DNA of 5,835 bases, from positions 1 through 5,835 of the forward strand of contig JABSSV010000358.1 in the NCBI GenBank assembly GCA_013213875.1, in the 5' to 3' direction. Within the stretch, counting starts at the first letter, position 1, and every line of letters starts with the position of its first letter. Both the position numbers and the translations under genes were made by a program. Source of the stretch: Lysobacterales bacterium. GTDB taxonomy: Bacteria > Pseudomonadota > Gammaproteobacteria > Xanthomonadales > SZUA-36. Below, piece after piece: positions 1 through 5,835 of the stretch. The notes below the pieces were generated by a model. The model saw only the letters and a list, made by a program, of their open reading frames with translations. It was not told the origin of the DNA and did no database searches.

Positions 1-216
1 CGATTACATCGAGTGCTGCTGTCACCTGTGTGATCCCGTTATTTTCCGAACGCTATGCTAGCCCATCACTGCTCAAGACGCCGCAGTGCGGGTAGGCAGA
101 GAAAAGACGGCCCCAGCGCGACGCGGTGCGGCGTCAGCCCGGGCCGAAGAGCCCGCTGATGGCGACTTCATCGCGACTTGTTAGACTCGTTGAACTACTC
201 AAAGCCTGGAACGCTC
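1..216. other. Leader/intergenic region upstream of the oxidoreductase operon
   Basis: No recognisable gene lies here; the forward frames are closed by stops at 31-33, 59-61 and 93-95. The segment presumably carries the promoter of the two-gene operon, but I could not find a convincing -35/-10 pair: the -10-like TATGCT at 54-59 has no good -35 at 16-18 bp. Visible small structures are an 11-bp perfect palindrome CCGCAGTGCGG (81-91), a 5-bp stem GACGC/GCGTC (120-135), a 7-bp direct repeat GCGACTT (162-168 and 173-179, 11 bp apart), and TCAC-N4-GTGA (22-33). Any of these could be a regulator site, but none matches an operator I know. On the - strand a frame starting GTG at 25-23 is open to the left edge, so a divergent gene beginning here is possible but unsupported. 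Confidence 0.5.
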
Positions 217-720
217 ATGGTCCAATTCACCCTCAATGGCCAGCCGGTAAGCACCGCGCTGGATCCGGACACCCCGCTGCTGTGGGTCATCCGGGACGAA
301 TTTAAGCTCAAGGGTTCGAAATTTGGCTGCGGCATGGGGCTCTGCGGTGCCTGTACGCTGCATGTGGATGGTGCCGCGGTACGCAGCTGCGTCCTGCCCG
401 TCAGCGCCGTGGCCAGCAAGCACATCACCACCATCGAAGGCATTGGCACACCGCAAGAGCCCTCAACGCTGCAGCAGGCCTGGGTGGCGCACAGCGTGCC
501 CCAGTGCGGCTACTGTCAGTCCGGGCAGATCATGTCCGCCGAGGCGCTGCTGGCCAGCAACCCGGCCCCCAGCGATGCGGACATCGACCGCGCCATGGCC
601 GGTAACATCTGCCGCTGCGGTGCCTATGGCCAGATACGCGCAGCCATCCACAGCGCCGCGGAGACTCCAGTAACGCCCGCCACCGAAGCCGTCAGCGCGG
701 ATAAGGGCGCCGACTCATGA
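217..720 (+). CDS. (2Fe-2S)-binding subunit of a molybdenum hydroxylase (IorA-like, xanthine dehydrogenase family small subunit)
   Basis: This 167-aa protein is the electron-transfer subunit of a xanthine dehydrogenase family enzyme and carries electrons from the Mo centre to an external acceptor. Residues 1-75 form a plant-ferredoxin-like fold with the first [2Fe-2S] cluster ligands Cys38, Cys43, Cys46 and Cys58 (FGCGMGLCGACTLHVDG, then C58). Residues 80-148 form the helical second-cluster domain with Cys97, Cys100, Cys132 and Cys134 (QCGYC and ICRCG). All eight ligands are present. The length is close to that of isoquinoline 1-oxidoreductase alpha (about 150 aa), with a short unconserved tail after about residue 150. 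I chose ATG 217 because the family begins at MVQFTLNGQP. The frame extends to a TTG at 178, but those 13 residues do not resemble the family. The ribosome site is weak (TGGA at 207-210). There is no signal peptide, so export would depend on the partner subunit. The stop overlaps the next start (ATGA). Family assignment is firm; the substrate cannot be read from this subunit. Confidence 0.93.
   Translation: MVQFTLNGQPVSTALDPDTPLLWVIRDEFKLKGSKFGCGMGLCGACTLHVDGAAVRSCVLPVSAVASKHITTIEGIGTPQEPSTLQQAWVAHSVPQCGYCQSGQIMSAEALLASNPAPSDADIDRAMAGNICRCGAYGQIRAAIHSAAETPVTPATEAVSADKGADS
703..707 (+). promoter_or_regulatory. Ribosome binding site for the large subunit gene
   Basis: AAGGG lies 9 bases before the ATG at 717, inside the last codons of the small-subunit gene. 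Together with the ATGA overlap at 717-720 it fixes the start of the large subunit and implies translational coupling of the two subunits, fitting a stoichiometric complex. Confidence 0.6.
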
Positions 721-2960
721 CCCAGGTCCCGACCCAAAACGACCCGCAAGACCCCGGTAAAGAGCAGCCAAAGAAACCCGGCCGACGCCGCTTTCTGAAA
801 ACCGCTGCCCTGGTAACCGGCGGGCTGGTGGTCGGCATTCCGCTGCTGCGTGATGAACCTGGCCCGGTGCCGCATCTCGCCGAGCAGGCCCTGACGCCCA
901 ACGCCTTTGTGCAAATCACCCCGGCCGGTGAGGTGCATTTTTATCTGCCCGCCTCGGAGATGGGTCAGGGCGTATACCACGGGCTCACCACGCTACTGGC
1001 TGAAGAACTAAGACTGCCCCCGGACCACATCCAGGTGCATGCGGCCGGGGTCCATGCCGCTTTTGCCAATCCGGCCATGGGCCGTCAGGCCACCGGCGGC
1101 AGCACCAGCATGGCCGGCTTCTACCAGCCCCTGCGCCGCGCCGGCGCCCAGGCGCGAGAACTGCTGCTGCAGGCCGCCGCCGCCGAGCTGGGACAGCCGC
1201 TGGACCGACTTGAGCTGCGTGACGGCCAGATTCACAGCGGTGACAGCAGCTATGACTGGGGCCGCTTTGCCGAGCGCGCAGCCAGCTTGCCGGTGCCAGC
1301 GGAACCACAGCTCACCGCCCCGGCTGACTGGCGCTTTATCGGTCAGGATCGTCCGCGGGTCGATGCGCTGGCCAAGGCTACCGGCACCGCCACCTTCGGT
1401 TTGGACGTGGACTTTCCCGGCCTGAAGCGGGCGGTGGTCAAACACGCACCGGTGATCGGCGCCAAGTTGCTGCGCTATGACGCCAGTCAGGCGCTGGAAA
1501 TGCCCGGCGTCATCGGTGTCTATCCCATCGCCGAAGGTGTAGGTGTCGTTGCTGAACACTACTGGCAGGCCCGTAAAGCGGCGGACACGATTGCGCTTGA
1601 ATGGGATGAGCCGCCGCTGGCTGCCTGGTCCTCAGAGGCGCTAGATGAGGCCATGATCAGCGCACTGGATCAGCCCGAGGCCGAGGAGGTTGAGCGGCGC
1701 GGCACGCCACTTGAGGCGCTGGCCACCGCGACCACGGTGGTGGAGGCGGACTACTCCGTGCCCTATCTTGCCCACGCCGCCATGGAACCCATGAACTGCA
1801 CCGTGCGCCTGGACGGCGACCACTGCGAAATCTGGACCGGCAATCAGGGGCCCCAGGGCATTCAGGGCACGGCGGCCTTCCAGACCGGTCTGGCAGCGGA
1901 CAAGATCACCGTGCACAGCACCTTTGTGGGCGGTAGCTTCGGGCGTCGCGCCTATGCGGATTTTGTGCGTGAGGCCCTGCAACTGGCCCAGGCCAGCGGC
2001 GAGCCCATCCAGCTCCTGTGGTCGCGGGAAGACGATATGCGCCACGATTTTTACCGGCCCGCCGCCCGCGCGCGCTTTCGCGCCGGCCTGGATGAGAACG
2101 GCCGCTTGCAGAGCTGCGCCGTCCGTCGGGCCGGGCCCAACGTGCTGAACTATGCGCTGGAAGAATTCGCCGGCAGCCTGGCCCCAGCCCTTATGCCGGA
2201 TGCATTAGTGCGCTGGGCGGGGCAGCAGCTGCACCCGGTCTTTAATCGCTGGACCGTCGACCCGCTCAGCGTGGAAGGGCTGTTCGCCAATTACCAGTCA
2301 CCCAGCCTGCTGCTGGAGCACGTCACCGTTGATCCGGGCCTGCGCACCGGCTTCTGGCGCGCCGTAGGCCACTCCTTCAGCGGCTTTTTCAAAGAATCGT
2401 TTATGGACGAAATGGCCGTCGCCACCGATCAGGATCCCCTGGACTTCCGGCTCAGCCACCTGCCGGCCAACAGCCGGCTCGTGCCCGTACTCCAGGCTGT
2501 GGCAAAGCTGGCCAACTGGGGCCAGCCGGTACCCGGACGGGGACTGGGTCTGGCCGTCCACGAATCCTTTGGCAGTGTGGTCGCGCAGGTGGCCGAGGTC
2601 TCGGTCGCGCAGGACCGCATCCAGGTGCATCGGATCAGCTGCGTGGTGGACTGCGGGCTGGCCGTGAATCCCCAGCTGGTACGCAGTCAGATGGAAAGCA
2701 GCATCGTCTACGGACTCAGCGCAGCGCTCTATGGGCGTATCGATCTGGATCAGGGCGCCGTGCGCCAGAGCAACTTTCACGACTACCCCCCACTGCGCCT
2801 GCCGGAGGCACCCGAGGTCGTGGTTGAGATTCTGCCCAGTGAGCGGCCGCCCAGCGGGGTCGGCGAGCCGGGCTTGCCACCGCTGGCACCGGCGGTGGCC
2901 AATGCCGTGTATGCGGCCAGCGGCCAGCGCCTGCGGCATCTACCTTTGCAATTGGCATAA
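717..2960 (+). CDS. Molybdopterin-binding catalytic subunit of a molybdenum hydroxylase (IorB-like, xanthine dehydrogenase family), Tat-exported
   Basis: This 747-aa catalytic subunit should bind the molybdopterin cofactor and hydroxylate its substrate with oxygen from water. The N-terminus has a twin-arginine signal: RRRFLK at 23-28, then a hydrophobic stretch at about 30-44, so the complex is probably periplasmic, with the small subunit carried along. The domain order is the permuted one typical of IorB. A first Mo-binding segment (about 60-200) has MGQGVYHG at 82-89 and RQATGGSTS at 123-131. An a/b hammerhead domain (about 206-300) has KATGTATFGLD at 220-230. The main Mo-binding domains (about 345-747) have MEPMN (356-360), GGSFGRR (405-411), FWRAVGHS (546-553) and GVGEPGLPP (714-722). 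In the last motif, Glu717 sits where the family has its catalytic base. Length is near that of known IorB (about 780 aa), with no frameshift and no C-terminal cytochrome c domain. The partner gene overlaps by 4 bp. The substrate is unknown: isoquinoline-like heterocycles and aldehydes are both used by this family. Confidence 0.93.
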   Translation: MTQVPTQNDPQDPGKEQPKKPGRRRFLKTAALVTGGLVVGIPLLRDEPGPVPHLAEQALTPNAFVQITPAGEVHFYLPASEMGQGVYHGLTTLLAEELRLPPDHIQVHAAGVHAAFANPAMGRQATGGSTSMAGFYQPLRRAGAQARELLLQAAAAELGQPLDRLELRDGQIHSGDSSYDWGRFAERAASLPVPAEPQLTAPADWRFIGQDRPRVDALAKATGTATFGLDVDFPGLKRAVVKHAPVIGAKLLRYDASQALEMPGVIGVYPIAEGVGVVAEHYWQARKAADTIALEWDEPPLAAWSSEALDEAMISALDQPEAEEVERRGTPLEALATATTVVEADYSVPYLAHAAMEPMNCTVRLDGDHCEIWTGNQGPQGIQGTAAFQTGLAADKITVHSTFVGGSFGRRAYADFVREALQLAQASGEPIQLLWSREDDMRHDFYRPAARARFRAGLDENGRLQSCAVRRAGPNVLNYALEEFAGSLAPALMPDALVRWAGQQLHPVFNRWTVDPLSVEGLFANYQSPSLLLEHVTVDPGLRTGFWRAVGHSFSGFFKESFMDEMAVATDQDPLDFRLSHLPANSRLVPVLQAVAKLANWGQPVPGRGLGLAVHESFGSVVAQVAEVSVAQDRIQVHRISCVVDCGLAVNPQLVRSQMESSIVYGLSAALYGRIDLDQGAVRQSNFHDYPPLRLPEAPEVVVEILPSERPPSGVGEPGLPPLAPAVANAVYAASGQRLRHLPLQLA

Positions 2961-2989
2961 AGCGTGCCCGCCTGGCGGCGGGCAGCTTT
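2959..2989. terminator. Bidirectional rho-independent terminator between convergent genes
   Basis: The core stem is TGCCCGCC (2965-2972) and GGCGGGCA (2977-2984) with a 4-base TGGC loop. Past one bulged G (2964) it is extended by AAAGC (2959-2963) pairing with GCTTT (2985-2989), about 13 pairs in all. Each strand ends in a short T run, so the hairpin can serve both the oxidoreductase operon, whose TAA stop it overlaps, and the RND gene, whose stop is 10 bases away on the other side. The T runs are only three long, so it is not a perfect textbook terminator. Confidence 0.72.
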
Positions 2990-2999
2990 CGGAGGGTAA

Positions 3000-5835
3000 C
3001 TAGCCGGCCGTTTCGTCTACTACCGAACGACCAAACAGGGCAGCCAATGCGCGCCGCATGCGCGCACTGAGACGGGTCACATCATCACCGATCGCATACA
3101 ACGCCGGAATCAGCAGCAGCGTGACAAAGAAGGCCAGCAGTACGCCAAAGCACAGGGACACCACCACCGGAATCAGGAACTTGGCCTGAATCGAGCGCTC
3201 GAACAGCATGGGCGTCAAACCCACAATGGTGGTCACGGTGGTCAGCAGAATGGGGCGGAAACGCGCTACCCCGGCGTTGATGACCGCCTCCCGCGCACGT
3301 TGCCCCTGGCTACGCAGCCGGTTCATATAGTCGATGAGCACCAGGTTGTCGTTCACCACCACACCCACGGCGGCGGCAATACCGAAGTAGCTCATGAGCG
3401 ACATGCTCACATCCAAGGCCAGATGGCCGAGGATGGCGCCGGCGACCGCAAAGGGCATGGCCAGCGTGATCAGCAGAGGTTGATGATAGCTGCGGAACGC
3501 CACGGCCAGCATGGCATACATGGCAAAGATGGCGATGACGTAGAGCTTGAACAGCTCGCGCATGAAGAGCGCTTCGCCCGCAGCCTGACCAATAGCGCCA
3601 CGCTGCACACCGGGATAGCGCTCTTCCCAAGCAGGGAAAAAGTTGGCCTCCAGATCTTCCATGATGTCATCGCGCACATCGTCCTTGAGATCTGCCGATA
3701 CGCGGGCCGCGCGATTGCCGTTCCAGCGCTGAATGCGCTTGATGCCCGGCTCATATTCCAGATCAGCCACCGCCAGCAGCGGTACGGCGCGGCCATCGTT
3801 GGTGCGCACACGCACATGCTTGAGGCTCTCAATAGAACGCCGTGATTCGAGCGGATAATGGACCATCACGCGCACATCCTGGCCATTGCGCGGCAGCCGC
3901 TGAACTTCCTCGCCGTAGTAAGCCTGGCGTACCTGACGGGTCACATCGGCGAGGGTCAGACCCAGCTGATGTGCGCCCGGCTTCAGGTCGATGCGGATTT
4001 CCTCGGACGCGCTCTCCAGGTTGTTACGAATATCGTAGAGCGCTTCATAGCTTTGCAGCTGTTGTTCCAGATCCTGCACGGCGCCGCGCAGCAGATTCAG
4101 ATCCGTATGGCGTACGGACAGCTCAAAGCCCGGGTCACCGCCATCCTGACTGTAGTCCACGGTGACGCTTTTCGCGTCGGGTACATCGCCCATGAGCTCG
4201 CGCAGACGCAGTGCCGCTTCCTTGGCGGTCAGATCACGCACCTCCGGCGGAGCCAGCTTGACGATGGCAATGACCGAGTCACGTCGGGAACGGGTATACC
4301 AGTTTTCAATCAGTTCGCCCTCGCCTTCCGTGCGCTCACGCACCTCTTCCACCAGCGCTTCTTCGGCCTGCTGCAGCTGCGCCAGCACTTCCAGCGCACG
4401 ACTGTAGGGCGCACCCTCGGGCATGATCACGTTGACGATAATCTGATCAGACTCGATTTCCGGCATAAAGCTTTGCTTGACCCAGCCGGTGCTGAGCAAG
4501 CCGAAGCTGACGACCAGAATGGCGGTAAAGACGCTGACGGTCAGGTAGCGATGGCGCACCACGGCCTCACCGATAGCGCGATAGCGATGTTGGGCAAAGC
4601 GAACGATGGAGTCCGAAATGGCCTTCTGGAAGCGTCCGAAGCGGCCCTGACGGCCTGGTTCACGCGGCTTCAGCTGGCGCAGGTGCGCCGGCAGGATGCA
4701 CAGTGATTCAATCAGGGAGAAGGACAGGGCCAGAATCACCACCCAGGTGATATGACGGGTAAATTCGCTGGTTGAACCGGGCAGGAACAGCCAGGGCAAA
4801 AACGCGATCATGGTGGTCAGCACGGCAAAAATGACCGGCTTCGCCACCAGCTGCGCGCCGGAAACAGCCGCCTCCGGACCACCACCGATCCGATGCGACT
4901 CCGAATGGATTCCCTCGCCCACCACAATGGCGTCATCCACCACGATGCCCAGCACCAGCAGGAAGGCGAAGGTAGAAATCATGTTCAGGGACACGTCGAC
5001 ATAGGGCAGGAGCACAAAGGCACCCGCGTAGGCGGTCGCAATTCCGGTAGCAACCCAAAAGGCCACCTTCGGACGCAGCGTCAGCATCAGCACGCCCAGC
5101 ACCAGCAGCAAGCCCAGACCAGCGGAATTACCGATGGTGCTCATGCGGCCCCGGAAGTCCTCGGCCTGGTCGGTCCACAGGGTCAGTTCAGCGCCCGCGG
5201 GCAGCGTGGCCTGGCGTTCTTCAATCCATTGGTTGATGGATTCGGAGGCGCGCACAATGTCCATGTTCTCCGTAGTCATGACCTGTAGCAGCACTGCCGG
5301 CTCGCCATTCAAGGTGGCCAGAATCGGGTTGTCCTCAAAGCCATCGACAACCGTGGCCACATCGCCCACGCGAATCACGCCACCATCATCACTCTGACGG
5401 ATCACAATGTCAGCGAACTCCTGCTCCGTGTCGGCCTGACTGCGAACGGCCAGTTGATAGGTACCCACTTCTGTCCGCACCGCGCCGGATGACTGGTTCA
5501 GCGAGTCGCTGCGAATGGCAGCCGCCACGTCGTTAAAGCTCAGCTTATAGCGCCGTAGCTGGGACTCACTAACCTGTATGGATACCTCCTCGCGGCGCGT
5601 ACCAAACAGCTCCACGATATTGACGGACGGCAGCGCCGCCGCCTCGCGTCGCAATTGCTCGGACAGGCGCTTGAGTTCGCGTTCGTCGAGATCGCCACTA
5701 ATGGCCACGCGAATAAACTCATCACGGTTCACCCACTGGCGCACCTGAGGCGGCTCAATATCACGGGGGAAAGAGGAAATGGAGTCCACGCGCATCTTCA
5801 CTTCGTTCATAAATTGCGTGAAGTCCGTGCGCTGC
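3000..5835 (-). CDS. RND efflux transporter inner-membrane permease (AcrB/HAE1-like), 5' end cut by the window edge
   Basis: This is a proton-driven efflux permease that would work with a periplasmic adaptor and an outer-membrane channel. About 944 residues are visible. An ATG at 5810-5808 is internal: the frame stays open to 5835 (residues QRTDFTQF precede it) and aligns with AcrB around residue 105, so TM1 and the start lie beyond the edge. Numbering from that Met, residues 1-225 are the first periplasmic porter region, TM2-TM6 span about 229-375, and TM7 is at about 421-441. The second periplasmic loop spans about 442-750 and TM8-TM12 about 753-905. The TM4 proton-relay aspartates are present as Asp292-Asp293 (IVVDDAIVVGEG), matching AcrB D407/D408. 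In TM10 the AcrB Lys940 position is Asn820 (VVVNDNLVLID). The gene converges on the oxidoreductase operon, with 39 bases between stops. The substrate (drug, solvent, or other) cannot be told; the motifs do not single out a metal pump of the CusA type. The adaptor gene is likely upstream, outside the window. Confidence 0.93.
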   Translation of the reverse strand, partial: QRTDFTQFMNEVKMRVDSISSFPRDIEPPQVRQWVNRDEFIRVAISGDLDERELKRLSEQLRREAAALPSVNIVELFGTRREEVSIQVSESQLRRYKLSFNDVAAAIRSDSLNQSSGAVRTEVGTYQLAVRSQADTEQEFADIVIRQSDDGGVIRVGDVATVVDGFEDNPILATLNGEPAVLLQVMTTENMDIVRASESINQWIEERQATLPAGAELTLWTDQAEDFRGRMSTIGNSAGLGLLLVLGVLMLTLRPKVAFWVATGIATAYAGAFVLLPYVDVSLNMISTFAFLLVLGIVVDDAIVVGEGIHSESHRIGGGPEAAVSGAQLVAKPVIFAVLTTMIAFLPWLFLPGSTSEFTRHITWVVILALSFSLIESLCILPAHLRQLKPREPGRQGRFGRFQKAISDSIVRFAQHRYRAIGEAVVRHRYLTVSVFTAILVVSFGLLSTGWVKQSFMPEIESDQIIVNVIMPEGAPYSRALEVLAQLQQAEEALVEEVRERTEGEGELIENWYTRSRRDSVIAIVKLAPPEVRDLTAKEAALRLRELMGDVPDAKSVTVDYSQDGGDPGFELSVRHTDLNLLRGAVQDLEQQLQSYEALYDIRNNLESASEEIRIDLKPGAHQLGLTLADVTRQVRQAYYGEEVQRLPRNGQDVRVMVHYPLESRRSIESLKHVRVRTNDGRAVPLLAVADLEYEPGIKRIQRWNGNRAARVSADLKDDVRDDIMEDLEANFFPAWEERYPGVQRGAIGQAAGEALFMRELFKLYVIAIFAMYAMLAVAFRSYHQPLLITLAMPFAVAGAILGHLALDVSMSLMSYFGIAAAVGVVVNDNLVLIDYMNRLRSQGQRAREAVINAGVARFRPILLTTVTTIVGLTPMLFERSIQAKFLIPVVVSLCFGVLLAFFVTLLLIPALYAIGDDVTRLSARMRRALAALFGRSVVDETAG

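Noticed and set aside
22..33. TCAC-N4-GTGA as a CRP-like or other operator
   Set aside because: Half-sites are only four bases, in reversed order for CRP, with too short a spacer; expected by chance.
1..95. Open + strand frame running from the left edge to a TAG at 93-95, as the tail of an upstream gene
   Set aside because: Only 30 residues are visible, with no recognisable family signature; too little to call a gene.
178..216. TTG start at 178 giving a 180-aa small subunit
   Set aside because: The 13 extra residues do not look like the family N-terminus, there is no ribosome site before 178, and ATG 217 begins exactly at the conserved MVQFTLNGQP-type start.
2298..2939. Antisense open frame of 213 codons opposite the large subunit gene
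   Set aside because: It is fully contained in a conserved molybdopterin-binding region and its product resembles nothing I know; a shadow frame.
2991..2997. GGAGGGT as a ribosome binding site on the + strand
   Set aside because: No start codon with an open frame follows at a workable distance; it is intergenic sequence next to the RND stop.
3858..4706. Long + strand open frame (282 codons) opposite the RND gene
   Set aside because: It lies wholly antisense to a well-conserved RND region, has no recognisable domain, and is the kind of shadow frame GC-rich codon bias produces.
5808..5810. ATG taken as the true start of the RND permease
   Set aside because: The frame is open and RND-like upstream to the window edge, and alignment with AcrB shows about 100 N-terminal residues including TM1 are still missing, so the gene is cut by the window, not truncated.

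Overview
This is a GC-rich bacterial window holding three protein genes and very little non-coding DNA. The Tat-exported molybdenum hydroxylase and the proton-driven RND pump, together with the codon use, suggest a Gram-negative proteobacterium. A gammaproteobacterium is my best guess, by inference only; no rRNA or other marker gene is present.

Layout. Positions 1-216 are a leader without a recognisable gene, carrying a few short palindromes and repeats. Two genes follow on the + strand, fused by an ATGA overlap. The first (217-720) is a small protein with two [2Fe-2S] clusters, like isoquinoline 1-oxidoreductase alpha (IorA). The second (717-2960) is the large molybdopterin-binding catalytic subunit with a Tat signal, like IorB. 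Positions 2959-2989 form a strong hairpin that looks like a bidirectional terminator between convergent genes. Positions 3000-5835 on the - strand are most of an RND efflux pump inner-membrane permease. Its reading frame is still open at the right edge, so its start and about the first 100 residues lie outside the window.

How the genes work together. The small and large subunits should form one two-subunit hydroxylase that inserts an oxygen atom from water into a substrate (N-heteroaromatic or aldehyde) at a Mo centre and passes the electrons out through two iron-sulfur clusters. No FAD subunit and no cytochrome domain is encoded here, so the enzyme probably works in the periplasm with a separate electron acceptor. 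The RND permease is transcribed toward this operon and is separated from it by the terminator. Being neighbours is not evidence of a shared function. Its membrane-fusion partner would be expected beyond the right edge.

I found no CRISPR array, mobile element, RNA gene or clearly new system. The second-look items are modest: the missing electron-transfer partner, a changed proton-relay residue in the pump, a 19-bp near-perfect repeat inside the large subunit gene, and small repeats in the leader.
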